From contig JBKJTP010000278.1 of assembly GCA_046590195.1 (NCBI GenBank), positions 1 to 46,719 of the forward strand: a stretch of DNA of 46,719 bases. Direction: 5' to 3'. Shown here one piece after another: positions 7,747 to 15,852 of this stretch. Positions within the stretch are counted from its first letter, which is position 1. Each line of letters opens with the position of its first letter. The notes under the pieces were generated by a model. That model ran no database searches, was not told the origin of the DNA, and worked only from the letters and a program-made list of their open reading frames with translations. This DNA comes from JBKJTP01 sp046590195. Lineage in GTDB: Bacteria > Bacteroidota > Ignavibacteria > Palsa-1295. The translations under genes were made by a program, and so were the position numbers.

Positions 7747-8583
7747 ATGAAAAAGACTCAGATGTTTGTCGCCACGTTCGCAGCTTTTGCTCTGCTCGTT
7801 GGCTTTATGTGGATGCCTGCTTCCGTCATCACGGTAAAGGGTTCGGACACGATGGTGCAGCTTGCGCAGCGTTGGGCAGAAAAGTATATGAAGGATCACT
7901 CGGACGTGCAGCTCCAGGTGACTGGCGGTGGATCTGGTACTGGGATCAGTGCACTCATTAATGGCACGACCGAGATTTGCCTTTCTTCACGCCCAATGAA
8001 GGACAGCGAAAAGCTGAAGCTCCGCGAGCGATATGGCACCACAGGCATCGAGGTGCGCACGGCGAAGGACGGACTGACGGTTTTCTTGCACAATGGCAAT
8101 CCGGTAAAGGAGCTCTCATTCTCGCAGCTCCGCGATATCTACACGGGCAAGACAAAGAACTGGAAGGACGTCGGCGGCAAGGACGCATCGATCATCCTCT
8201 ACGGACGTGAAAATTCTTCAGGTACCTATGCTTTCTTCAAAGAGCACGTGCTCACGAATGCAGATTACTCGAACGGTATGCAGGCATTGCCAGGCACTGC
8301 AGCGGTCGTAAACGCCGTCCGTAAGGATGCGAACGGCATCGGCTTCGGTGGCGCAGGGTACGCTAAGGGTGTAAAGGAAGTGGCTGTTCGCCAGGGCGCG
8401 ACCGGCACCGCCTACCTCCCGTCGAAGGAAAATGTGGCTTCTGGCGTCTACCCGATCACCAGATTCCTCTATTTCTATCTCCGTCAAAAGCCTTCTGGTT
8501 CGACCCAGCAGTTCATTAAATGGGTCCTTGGCACCGAAGGTCAGGCGATCGTAACAAAAGAAGGTTTCTTCCCTGTAAAATAA
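7747..8583 (+). CDS. pstS: Phosphate-binding protein PstS (copy 2, not a lipoprotein)
   Basis: A second PstS of 278 residues, closely similar to the first over its whole length (VITVKGSDTMVQLAQRW, TGGGSGTG, SSRPMKDSEK, LYGRENSSGTYAFF, QALPGTAAVV). The N-terminus differs: MKKTQMFVATFAAFALLVGFMWMPAS is a signal peptide or anchor without a Cys, so this copy should be free in the periplasm or held by an uncleaved helix. The spacer between signal and domain is nearly absent. It is the first gene of the operon that continues to pstC, pstA, pstB and phoU, after an attenuator-like hairpin. The two copies also share long stretches at DNA level, pointing to a fairly recent local duplication. Confidence 0.92.
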   Translation: MKKTQMFVATFAAFALLVGFMWMPASVITVKGSDTMVQLAQRWAEKYMKDHSDVQLQVTGGGSGTGISALINGTTEICLSSRPMKDSEKLKLRERYGTTGIEVRTAKDGLTVFLHNGNPVKELSFSQLRDIYTGKTKNWKDVGGKDASIILYGRENSSGTYAFFKEHVLTNADYSNGMQALPGTAAVVNAVRKDANGIGFGGAGYAKGVKEVAVRQGATGTAYLPSKENVASGVYPITRFLYFYLRQKPSGSTQQFIKWVLGTEGQAIVTKEGFFPVK

Positions 8584-8596
8584 TCGTTAATACTGT

Positions 8597-8655
8597 GGAG
8601 CCGCGGCTAATCATCCATTGGATTGCCGCGCCTCCTTCGTATTTTTGCGCTCCCG
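8597..8655 (+). terminator. Attenuator-like terminator between pstS2 and pstC
   Basis: Arms GGAGCCGCGGC (8597-8607) and GCCGCGCCTCC (8635-8645) pair at 10 of 11 positions across a 27-nt loop. They are followed by a T-rich run with interruptions (TTCGTATTTTTG). It sits in the 155-bp gap inside an otherwise tight operon. A leaky terminator here would give more binding protein than permease, as the transporter needs. Confidence 0.55.
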
Positions 8656-8738
8656 AAGGCTCGGCCAGAAATAATGACGAGCAAACAGCAGTTCTCCAGT
8701 GCTATTCCAGAGACACTATCCGCATCCTCCCTGCATAA

Positions 8739-10187
8739 ATGGACAACGAGTCTAGGAACATCCCCCGGGACGATGCCGAACGCAACTCGCCCGATGATAA
8801 GAACGTCTCGATCGGTGGGCCGCTCGCCAGCATGCCTGTGCGAATGGATGAGTCTGTCGGCGTACCTGAGTACGATACCTCTCATCCACCCAGGGGCAAC
8901 CGCGAGAAGCTGAAGTTAGGCAAAAAGTCGCGCGTCATGGAAATGATCGTCGAACAGATGATCAAGATGTTCGCTTTCTCAGCCTTCGCCGCGATCATTC
9001 TGATCTTCGTATTCGTCTTTCGCGAAGCGTCTCCGATGTTCTTCGGCGGCAGTAAGCCGCATGGTGTCTCGACTTCAACGTCGAGCGGAACACAGCAGGA
9101 AACCTACGGCGAACCATCGAGTTCGAACACGACGACAAACGGCGGCACGATCCAGCAGGAAGTCTACGACCCGCTCTCGGAAGAGACGAAGGCGCCAGCG
9201 GAAACGGCTACCGCGACTGACAACCAATACACGAAGTCGACCGGCGATGGAGTTGTCGAGCAGGAAGTGTATGATCCCCTAGCGGAAGACCCGGCCAACA
9301 ATCCAGCGCCAGCTGTAGAAACACCTACTCCGGCGATCAAAGATCAGGCAACACTGAACCGCGAACAGCTCGCACTCGATAGCCTCAAGCGCGAAGAGGC
9401 AAGGATCGCAGAGGAAGCGTCACACGCGACAGATATTGACAAACTGCTGATCGATACATGGCAGCCAGTTTCCGAAGTACCTAAGTACGGCTTGATACCT
9501 CTCTTCGTAGGCACACTTAAGGTCACGCTGCTCGCGCTTCTGTTTGCAACACCGCTCGCTGTGCTTGCAGCGCTCTACACATCGACCTTTGCCCCGAAGT
9601 GGGCGCGTGAGTTTGTCAAGCCAGCGATCGAGTTACTCGCAGGATTTCCAAGCGTCGTGATCGGATTCTTTGCACTGATCGTCATGGCGACGATCATGCA
9701 GGACTTCTTCGATTACCAATTCCGATTGAATTCGCTCGTTGGCGGAATCGCGATGAGCTTTGCCGTCATACCAATCATCTATACGATCTCGGAAGATGCA
9801 TTGGTCTCCGTACCGAAGTCGCTGAAGGAAGCAAGCGACGCACTCGGCGCAACCAAGTGGCAAACGGCATGGCGCGTGGTATTACCGGCCGCCGTGCCTG
9901 GTGTCTTTGCCGCAGTGGTGCTCGGCTTTGGTCGTGCATTCGGTGAGACGATGATCGCGCTGATGGCAACAGGAAATGCGCCACTGACGAGCTGGAATAT
10001 CCTCGAACCTGTCCGTACCTTCTCTGCAACGATCGGCGCCGAAATGGCAGAGGTCGTCTTCGGAGATCAACATTACAATGTATTGTTCTTCATCGGAGCA
10101 CTGCTCTTCATCTTCACATTCACGATGAACGCAGTGGTCGAGTTCTGGGTGAGAAAGAGATTGCTTCGGAGGATCCAGGGACGCTAA
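8739..10187 (+). CDS. pstC: Phosphate ABC permease PstC with a long periplasmic insert
   Basis: The PstC permease, 482 residues where about 300 is usual. The C-terminal two thirds are standard: GLIPLFVGTLKVT, GFPSVVIGFFALI, the ATPase-coupling loop EASDALGATKWQTAWRVVLP, and GRAFGETMIALMATGN. The excess is a roughly 75-residue polar, charged N-terminal cytoplasmic tail before TM1 (about 77-95) and a linker of about 130 residues (104-235) between TM1 and TM2, on the periplasmic side. The linker is Ser/Thr/Pro/Glu-rich with three imperfect repeats (QQETYGEP at 119, QQEVYDPLSEE at 139, EQEVYDPLAED at 174), then a charged helix (210-235). The stop overlaps the pstA start (TAATG). Confidence 0.93.
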   Translation: MDNESRNIPRDDAERNSPDDKNVSIGGPLASMPVRMDESVGVPEYDTSHPPRGNREKLKLGKKSRVMEMIVEQMIKMFAFSAFAAIILIFVFVFREASPMFFGGSKPHGVSTSTSSGTQQETYGEPSSSNTTTNGGTIQQEVYDPLSEETKAPAETATATDNQYTKSTGDGVVEQEVYDPLAEDPANNPAPAVETPTPAIKDQATLNREQLALDSLKREEARIAEEASHATDIDKLLIDTWQPVSEVPKYGLIPLFVGTLKVTLLALLFATPLAVLAALYTSTFAPKWAREFVKPAIELLAGFPSVVIGFFALIVMATIMQDFFDYQFRLNSLVGGIAMSFAVIPIIYTISEDALVSVPKSLKEASDALGATKWQTAWRVVLPAAVPGVFAAVVLGFGRAFGETMIALMATGNAPLTSWNILEPVRTFSATIGAEMAEVVFGDQHYNVLFFIGALLFIFTFTMNAVVEFWVRKRLLRRIQGR

Positions 10188-11104
10188 TGGCTACGAACAA
10201 ACAACGCAAACGGCAGGTCATCGACTCGACAGCAAGTTCTATCACGGCCCTCTGTGCCGCGCTGATCATTGCACTCGTCGTCGGGATCTTCTCCACAATC
10301 ATTATCGGCGGATTGCCGAATCTATCATGGGAATTCCTGACGGCACAGCCGACAGATGGAATGACCAAGGGCGGTATCTTTCCCGCGATCATCGGCACAG
10401 TGTTCATGACGCTGCTGATGTCGATCATGGCTGTGCCTCTCGGGACGATCACCGCGATCTATCTTTCGGAATATGCAAAGCCTGCCTCGATCTTCGCACG
10501 TATCATTCGCTTCGCAGTCAACACACTTGCTAGCGTACCCGCGATCGTATTTGGTCTGTTCGGTCTTGGCTTTTTTGTGCAGTTCGTCGGTAAGGGTTTG
10601 GATGGTGCATTCTCGGGCGGAGAGCTGCTGTGGGGACAGCCGAACATTCTATGGGCATCCATGACGATGGCATTGCTCACATTGCCTGTCGTGATCGTCG
10701 CAGTAGAGGAGGCGATCCGTACAGTGCCGCGAGAAGTGCGCGAAGCTTCGCTAGCTTTAGGTGCGACCAAGTTACAAACGATCTACAAGATCGTCTTGCC
10801 AGGATCGATCTCGGGCATCCTGACAGGTATGATCCTCGCGATCTCCAGAGGTGCTGGTGAAGTTGCGCCGATCCTCTTCACAGGGGCCGCATTCTTCCTG
10901 CCACACACGCCTGATCAACTGACCGATCAGTTCATGCATCTAGGGTATCACATCTATGTGCTCTCGACGCAATCGGCAAACGTTGAACTTACGATCCCAT
11001 TGCAGTACACGACGACGCTCGTACTATTGATGCTCACGTTTGGACTGAATATCTCGGCCGTATTGTTGCGCTCACGACTCCGGGCGAGAGCCGCTGGGGT
11101 CTAA
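10187..11104 (+). CDS. pstA: Phosphate ABC permease PstA
   Basis: The second permease of the Pst transporter, 305 residues with about six membrane helices, the normal size for the family. It carries the coupling loop REASLALGATKLQTIYKIVLP and the following ISRGAGEVAPILFTGAAFF segment, both typical of PstA. It pairs with PstC to form the phosphate channel driven by PstB. The start codon overlaps the pstC stop by one base, so the two permeases are translationally coupled. pstB follows after 15 bp. Confidence 0.95.
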   Translation: MATNKQRKRQVIDSTASSITALCAALIIALVVGIFSTIIIGGLPNLSWEFLTAQPTDGMTKGGIFPAIIGTVFMTLLMSIMAVPLGTITAIYLSEYAKPASIFARIIRFAVNTLASVPAIVFGLFGLGFFVQFVGKGLDGAFSGGELLWGQPNILWASMTMALLTLPVVIVAVEEAIRTVPREVREASLALGATKLQTIYKIVLPGSISGILTGMILAISRGAGEVAPILFTGAAFFLPHTPDQLTDQFMHLGYHIYVLSTQSANVELTIPLQYTTTLVLLMLTFGLNISAVLLRSRLRARAAGV

Positions 11105-11119
11105 CGATCTTATTAATTA

Positions 11120-11992
11120 ATGGACCAGAACACGCTCGATACAGAGCGCCATCAGGACAACATGCCCGTAAGCGCATCAACACGAGATACGCGGATCCAT
11201 ACCGCATTCGATCGAGAGGATAAGCCTGCGGAGAAGCGCGGAATGAAGATCGTGACGAACGATCTCGATCTTTTCTACGGCACGAAACAAGCGCTGAGCA
11301 AAGTAACCCTCAATATTCCTGAGCGTCAGGTCATGGCGTTCATTGGGCCATCGGGATGTGGTAAGTCGACATACCTTCGTACGATCAACCGCATGAACGA
11401 TCTCATTCCTGGGGTCAAGATCACTGGCGAAGTAAAGATCGATGGCGTTGATATCTATGACCGCGATCTAGATGTGGTCGAGTTGCGTCAGCGCGTAGGC
11501 ATGGTGTTCCAGAAGTCGAACCCATTTCCGAAGTCGGTATGGGAGAATGTAGCCTACGGACCGAAGATCCTTGGCGAGAAGAACAAGACCAAGCTGAATG
11601 AGATCGTTGAGCGAAGCTTGAAGCAGGCCGCGATCTGGGATGAGGTAAAAGATCGCTTGCAGAATTCAGCATTGAGCCTATCGGGCGGACAGCAGCAGCG
11701 TCTTTGTATCGCACGCGCATTGGCAGTTGATCCAGAAGTTCTCTTGATGGATGAACCTGCGAGCGCACTCGACCCGATCAGCACAGCAAAGATCGAGGAG
11801 CTCATCTTCGATCTCAAGCAAGTATACACGATCGCAATCGTCACGCACAACATGCAGCAGGCGGCGCGCGTGAGCGACTTCACAGCATTCTTCTACATGG
11901 GAGAACTGATCGAGGTCGGCGAGACTCGCAATATGTTCACAAACCCTGCAAAGAAGCAGACCGAAGATTACATCACAGGCCGCTTCGGCTAA
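11120..11992 (+). CDS. pstB: Phosphate ABC transporter ATPase PstB
   Basis: The ATP-hydrolysing subunit of the Pst system, 290 residues. Walker A GPSGCGKST is at 76-84, followed by the PstB-typical FLRTINRMNDLIPG-like stretch (here YLRTINRMNDLIPG), MVFQKSNPFPKSVWENVAYG around the Q-loop, signature LSGGQQQR, Walker B VLLMDEPASALDP, and the H-loop in THNMQQAARV. It ends YITGRFG as PstB proteins do. The first 40 or so residues (MDQNTLDTERHQDN..) are a polar extension not found in typical 250-260-residue PstB; translation could instead start at Met42, just ahead of the domain. It is followed by a 94-bp gap with a long imperfect inverted repeat before phoU. Confidence 0.95.
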   Translation: MDQNTLDTERHQDNMPVSASTRDTRIHTAFDREDKPAEKRGMKIVTNDLDLFYGTKQALSKVTLNIPERQVMAFIGPSGCGKSTYLRTINRMNDLIPGVKITGEVKIDGVDIYDRDLDVVELRQRVGMVFQKSNPFPKSVWENVAYGPKILGEKNKTKLNEIVERSLKQAAIWDEVKDRLQNSALSLSGGQQQRLCIARALAVDPEVLLMDEPASALDPISTAKIEELIFDLKQVYTIAIVTHNMQQAARVSDFTAFFYMGELIEVGETRNMFTNPAKKQTEDYITGRFG

Positions 11993-12004
11993 GGTAAAAG
12001 TCTC

Positions 12005-12080
12005 GAGTGCTGAGTCCTGAGTGCTACACACACTCTGCAGGACATCGGTACTCAGCACTCAGCACTCAATACTCAGCACT
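12005..12080. repeat. Intergenic inverted/direct repeat, CTCAGCACT family
   Basis: GAGTGCTGAGTCCTGAGTGCT (12005-12025) pairs with AGCACTCAATACTCAGCACT (12061-12080) at 18 of 20 positions, and an extra CTCAGCACTCAGCACTC lies at 12051-12067. The unit is a permutation of CTCAGCACT/AGTGCTGAG. Related sequence occurs after the ABC permease near 25134-25193. It looks like a dispersed REP-like intergenic element that could fold into a stem of about 20 bp in the pstB-phoU message. Confidence 0.7.
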
Positions 12081-12086
12081 ATAGAA

Positions 12087-12776
12087 ATGGGAATGCACAG
12101 GCATTTTGAGGACGAACTCGATACGCTACGGACACTATTGATCCGTATGGGTTCGCTCGTGGATGAACAGATCGAGCTTGCAGCAAAAGCGCTCATGACC
12201 TCGAATGTTGAGCTGTCGAAGCTCGTCATCGAGCGTGAACGCCGAGTCAATGAGTTCGACCTGATGATCGAAGGACAATGCCAACGCATTTTCGCGCTCT
12301 CGCAGCCCGTCGCGATCGATCTCCGCCTGATCATGGCAGCCATGCGAATGAACTCCGATCTCGAGCGCATTGGTGATATCGCAGTCAATCTCGCTGAACG
12401 TGTTGAGCCGCTGACAGAGCATTACAGTTTACTCGAGCGCGTCAATGCACCGCTGATGATCGAGACCGCTCGCCAGATGTTGAGCGATGCTTTCGATGCG
12501 TTCATCAACAATGATTCGAATCTTGCCCGCTCGGTCTTCGGAAAAGATGACATCGTTGATGACATCGCTCGCGACGCATTTTATAAGTTGATCGAAGAGA
12601 TGAAGCGCGATCCATTGCTCATCGAGCCGGGTGCGCACGGTATGGCTACGCTACGCCACGTCGAGCGTTTGGCCGATCACGCGACGAATATCGCTGAGGA
12701 CGTGATCTTCATTGTTGAGGCGAAGATGCTGAAGCACCAGTCGATCCAAACCGGAACACAAGGAAGTCCGAACTGA
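12087..12776 (+). CDS. phoU: Phosphate signalling regulator PhoU
   Basis: A 229-residue PhoU from the ATG at 12087, which begins MGMHRHFEDELDTLRTLLIRMG as usual for the family; an upstream GTG at 12021 lies in repeat sequence and is rejected. Two PhoU three-helix repeats are visible, with the metal-cluster motifs E-x-x-x-D near MNSDLERIGDIAVNLAE in the first half and HVERLADHATNIAEDV in the second. PhoU sits between the Pst transporter and the PhoR kinase and represses the Pho response when phosphate is ample. No phoR/phoB genes are in the window. It ends the pst operon with a terminator about 35 bp later. Confidence 0.93.
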   Translation: MGMHRHFEDELDTLRTLLIRMGSLVDEQIELAAKALMTSNVELSKLVIERERRVNEFDLMIEGQCQRIFALSQPVAIDLRLIMAAMRMNSDLERIGDIAVNLAERVEPLTEHYSLLERVNAPLMIETARQMLSDAFDAFINNDSNLARSVFGKDDIVDDIARDAFYKLIEEMKRDPLLIEPGAHGMATLRHVERLADHATNIAEDVIFIVEAKMLKHQSIQTGTQGSPN

Positions 12777-12811
12777 TCAGGTCGAACTGATTAAAGACGA
12801 TTCGCATTTTT

Positions 12812-12848
12812 GGGCTGCGCAACGTGAGGTGTCGCAGCCCTTTCTTTT
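12812..12848 (+). terminator. Terminator of the pst-phoU operon
   Basis: Stem GGGCTGCG (12812-12819) with CGCAGCCC (12833-12840), 13-nt loop, then TTTCTTTT. It lies between the phoU stop and the aldo/keto reductase start. Confidence 0.85.
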
Positions 12849-12874
12849 CACTACGATCTCCGACTAAACCTGCC

Positions 12875-13840
12875 ATGCAGTATACCAATCTCGGCCGTAC
12901 CGGTCTCAGTGTAAGCAAGCTTTGCCTTGGTACGATGAACTTCGGCCCGTTCACTCCCGAAGAAGATGCATTCCGGATCATGGATCGTGCGCTCGAGCTT
13001 GGTATCAACTTTTTCGATACAGCCGACGTCTACGGTCAATCATCAGGCAAAGGCGCCACCGAGCGCATCATTGGCCGCTGGTTTGCCCAGGGCGATGGAC
13101 GACGTGAAAAAGTGGTGCTTGCTACGAAGCTCTATGGCGAGATGGATACCTGGCCGAACAACGCCAAGATATCCGCGCTCTACATCAAGCGCGCCTGTGA
13201 GGCCAGCCTGAAGCGCTTGCAGACCGATTATCTCGATCTCTATCAGATGCACCACATCTGGCGCAAAGCACCGTGGGAAGAGACGTGGCAGGCGTTCGAG
13301 CAACTCTACCGCGAAGGCAAGATCGTGTATGTCGGATCATCGAACTTCGCTGGCTGGCATATTGCAAAAGCGAACGAAGAAGCAAAGCGTCGCAACTTCA
13401 TGGGACTCGTGTGCGAACAGAGCATCTACAGTCTCATCAATCGCAATGTGGAGCTTGAGGTGATCCCTGCATGCGAAGGCTATGGACTTGGCTTTATTCC
13501 CTGGAGCCCACTCGCAGGCGGAGCGCTTGCCGGACTCAAGCGTGATGGACAGCGCGTAAGCAATCCTCGCATCCAGGAGCGCATGAAGCGCGACCACGAG
13601 AAGTTCAATGCATACGAGCAACTGTGTAGTCATATCGGCGAAGCGCCGGCAGACGTAGCGCTCGCATGGGTGCTGAAGAATCCGAATGTGACAGCTCCGA
13701 TCATCGGACCTCGTACGATGGAGCAACTCGATGGCTCCATGCACGCGCTCGAGATGACGCTAAGCGAAGAGACGCTGACGAAGCTTGACGTCATCTTCCC
13801 CGGACCTGGTGGGGCAGCACCGGAAGCATATGCGTGGTAG
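12875..13840 (+). CDS. Aldo/keto reductase
   Basis: A 321-residue NADPH-dependent oxidoreductase of the aldo/keto reductase superfamily. The catalytic tetrad can be placed: Asp48 and Tyr53 in FFDTADVYG, Lys85 in LATKLYG, and His in YQMHHIW near 125. The C-terminal GPRTMEQLDGSM stretch is the cofactor-binding segment seen in the YdjG/YhdN-like branch. Start chosen at the ATG at 12875 (MQYTNLGRTGLSVSKL), the usual beginning of the fold; the frame continues upstream to a GTG at 12824, but that falls inside the phoU terminator. The substrate is unknown. It stands alone between phoU and a convergent SRPBCC gene. Confidence 0.92.
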   Translation: MQYTNLGRTGLSVSKLCLGTMNFGPFTPEEDAFRIMDRALELGINFFDTADVYGQSSGKGATERIIGRWFAQGDGRREKVVLATKLYGEMDTWPNNAKISALYIKRACEASLKRLQTDYLDLYQMHHIWRKAPWEETWQAFEQLYREGKIVYVGSSNFAGWHIAKANEEAKRRNFMGLVCEQSIYSLINRNVELEVIPACEGYGLGFIPWSPLAGGALAGLKRDGQRVSNPRIQERMKRDHEKFNAYEQLCSHIGEAPADVALAWVLKNPNVTAPIIGPRTMEQLDGSMHALEMTLSEETLTKLDVIFPGPGGAAPEAYAW

Positions 13841-13857
13841 TCGCTAGCGTCTAGCGT

Positions 13858-14322
13858 TCAGCATTTGGTCGTGTCCGTTTCTACTGCGAAGTTCTTCTGA
13901 AGATTTGCAAGGACATTAGTCCACCCTGCATCAAAGAACGTGATAAGCTCATCCCACCTGCCACCGATACCGAACCCCATGTGAGTGAGGATCAGGCGAT
14001 AGTGCGTCTCGTTGTGGCGATCGATCTCGACGACGACTTTTGTGTGCTGCTCGCGCTCTTCTGAGAATGATGAGGGAGCATTCCACGAGAAGGTGACGTA
14101 GTCCATCGGCCAGAATGCGAGCACTTTGCAGCCCTCACTGCCCTGAAGCCCTGCAGGGTTCTCAAGCTCGAAGTAACATTCATAGGCACCACCTACCGAA
14201 AGCTCTATCTTTGCTTTCGGAGCAAAAAAGCTTGTGACGCCGGCTTCGGTCGTCCATGCGTCCCACAGCTCTTGCCGCGTGGCAGGAATGTGGACTTCCT
14301 TTCTGATGATCTTTTCTTCCAT
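13858..14322 (-). CDS. SRPBCC / AHSA1-domain protein
   Basis: A 154-residue START-like protein of the activator-of-Hsp90-ATPase (AHSA1) family, with VHIPATRQELWDAWTTEAGVTSFFAPKAKIELSVGG-like opening, the central YVTFSWNAP and a C-terminal helix GWTNVLANLQKNF. These proteins form a helix-grip fold with a hydrophobic cavity; most bacterial members have no proven function. An ATG at 14322 is preferred to a TTG at 14328. The start lies only 5 bp from the start of the divergent DUF952 gene, so promoter elements for each must lie within the other's coding sequence. Convergent with the aldo/keto reductase, 17 bp between stops. Confidence 0.85.
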   Translation of the reverse strand: MEEKIIRKEVHIPATRQELWDAWTTEAGVTSFFAPKAKIELSVGGAYECYFELENPAGLQGSEGCKVLAFWPMDYVTFSWNAPSSFSEEREQHTKVVVEIDRHNETHYRLILTHMGFGIGGRWDELITFFDAGWTNVLANLQKNFAVETDTTKC

Positions 14323-14327
14323 AGGCA

Positions 14328-14696
14328 ATGAGTAAAAAGGCTATGAGTAACAGCGGTCGCTATATCTATCACTTCACCGAACGCGAGACATACCAAAGTG
14401 CTCAGTCGCAGGGGTTTTACAAGCCACGAGCATTCGAAATGGATGGCTTCATCCACTGCTCGACCCGTGAGCAGGTTTTACACGTCGCGAACTTCATCGC
14501 GCCCAAGGATGGGGATCTGCTGCTGCTGGAGATCGATACGGAGAAAGTCAAAGCCGAGATCATTCATGAAAATCTCGAAGGCGGCGACCGGCTATTCCCA
14601 CACATCTACGGGCCGATTGATCTTGAAGCTGTCCTAAGAGCCGAGCGGTTTGGTGTGAATTCAGAGGGGGAGTTCGAACTGCCGGACGGGTACTAA
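14328..14696 (+). CDS. DUF952 family protein
   Basis: A 122-residue protein of the DUF952 family, recognised from YIYHFTERETYQSAQSQGFY, the DGFIHCSTREQV segment and the closing HIYGPIDLEAV. The family is related to a ADP-ribosyltransferase-like fold in structural surveys, but no activity is established. Translation could begin at ATG 14328 (MSKKAMSNSG) or at 14343. The divergent SRPBCC gene starts 5 bp away. A hairpin terminator lies about 40 bp past the stop. Confidence 0.85.
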   Translation: MSKKAMSNSGRYIYHFTERETYQSAQSQGFYKPRAFEMDGFIHCSTREQVLHVANFIAPKDGDLLLLEIDTEKVKAEIIHENLEGGDRLFPHIYGPIDLEAVLRAERFGVNSEGEFELPDGY

Positions 14697-14998
14697 CCAG
14701 GTGGGTCGTAGGGACATTGAGGCTTTAAAATATGAAAGGCGAGGACAATTAAATGTGCTCGCCTTTCTGTTCTCTCGCCCTGTTCTTTATGTGACTGTAG
14801 GAGGTCAAGATGAGATAAAAAAGATCACAGTGAGGCATTTTCATACCGTCGCCTGTACTAATTTTAATATCGAAATCTTTGCCAAATGCACTGGCAATAT
14901 CGACTTGCCGATTCTAGCAAAATTTGACCGACTAAGTTGTTGCAATCTGCACTTGTCGTTACAAGCTGCAAACACGCTATGCGATTCGTGCGTACACT
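14697..14998. other. Gene-free stretch between DUF952 gene and uppP
   Basis: About 300 bp with no gene I can support. It holds the terminator at 14734-14766; the rest is more AT-rich than the flanks (several A and T runs). An open frame across it on the plus strand runs into the antisense of uppP and has no recognisable protein features. Confidence 0.6.
14734..14775 (+). terminator. Terminator after the DUF952 gene
   Basis: A 10-bp perfect stem GAAAGGCGAG (14734-14743) with CTCGCCTTTC (14757-14766), a loop of about 13 nt and a T/C-rich tail. A T-rich stretch also lies on its other side, so it might act for the leftward uppP operon as well. Confidence 0.65.
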
Positions 14999-15835
14999 TT
15001 AAATTGCTTCTAGAACACCCAGCAAACTTAGCGTCAATAGGAAAGCGCCGAAGACGATACGGTAGATCCCGAAGCCAACAAAAGTATGCTTCTGGACAAA
15101 CTTGATCAGCCAGGCAACTACGACAAGCGCGGAGAAAAACGCTACGACAAACCCTACCACCAGCGCACCTATCATGCTCGTGTCAAAGAGCTCGCGGTAC
15201 TTCAGGATCTCGTAACCTGAGGCAGCAATCATGATCGGGAAGGAGAGGAGGAAGGAGAACTCCGTCGCGGCAGGACGGGTCATCCCTGAGAGCATGCCGC
15301 CCATGATCGTTGCGCCTGAGCGCGAGACGCCAGGAATAAGCGACACCACCTGGGCTAACCCCACATAGAGAGCCTCCTTGATACTCATGTCTTCGAGTGG
15401 GACAATGTGCTTGTCCGTGTCCGACTTTTTCTCAATGAAGATGATCGCAATACCTCCGAGGATCAAACTGATCGCTACCGTAAATGTAGAGAAGAGGTGC
15501 TTCGTGATGAACGGATGGAAAAAGTAACCGAAGACGACAGCGGGAATGAACGCGATCATCAGATTGGTGCGAAGCCTTCCGCCTGACGATACCACATCAC
15601 GGGATGTAAGCGTATTCCACAGCTTCTGACGGAAGTAATAGCCGACCGCGAGGATCGCTCCGAGCTGTATCACAACAATGAAAAGCTCTACTTTCTCAGC
15701 GCTACCGAGTTGCTGCTGAAACTTGAGAAAGTCACTTGCCACGATAAGGTGACCCGAAGAAGAGACCGGAATGAACTCTGTGAGTCCTTCAACGATACCA
15801 AGGATAACCGCAACCAACCACAATGAAGGTACCAA
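14999..15835 (-). CDS. uppP: Undecaprenyl-diphosphatase UppP (BacA)
   Basis: A 278-residue polytopic membrane enzyme that dephosphorylates undecaprenyl diphosphate to recycle the lipid carrier for peptidoglycan and other wall polymers. The two catalytic segments are clear: GIVEGLTEFIPVSSSGH (residues 13-29) and PGVSRSGATI near 168. Start is a TTG at 15835; no in-frame ATG lies nearby upstream, and the domain starts at once, so a TTG (or the next one at 15823) is likely. It is 17 bp downstream of suhB and is the last gene of the larB-suhB-uppP operon. Its product supplies carrier lipid to MraY and MurG encoded at the other end of the window. Confidence 0.93.
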   Translation of the reverse strand: MVPSLWLVAVILGIVEGLTEFIPVSSSGHLIVASDFLKFQQQLGSAEKVELFIVVIQLGAILAVGYYFRQKLWNTLTSRDVVSSGGRLRTNLMIAFIPAVVFGYFFHPFITKHLFSTFTVAISLILGGIAIIFIEKKSDTDKHIVPLEDMSIKEALYVGLAQVVSLIPGVSRSGATIMGGMLSGMTRPAATEFSFLLSFPIMIAASGYEILKYRELFDTSMIGALVVGFVVAFFSALVVVAWLIKFVQKHTFVGFGIYRIVFGAFLLTLSLLGVLEAI

Positions 15836-15852
15836 GAGAATTGAGAGAAGAG

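Noticed and set aside
12021..12086. A longer phoU starting at GTG 12021
   Set aside because: The extra sequence is intergenic repeat, and the family start MHRHFEDEL follows the ATG at 12087.
13844..13857. Direct repeat CTAGCGTCTAGCG between the aldo/keto reductase and SRPBCC genes
   Set aside because: Only two short units in a 17-bp gap; too small to separate from chance.
14701..15105. A 134-codon plus-strand frame after the DUF952 gene
   Set aside because: It contains a terminator hairpin, runs into the antisense of uppP and shows no protein-like pattern.
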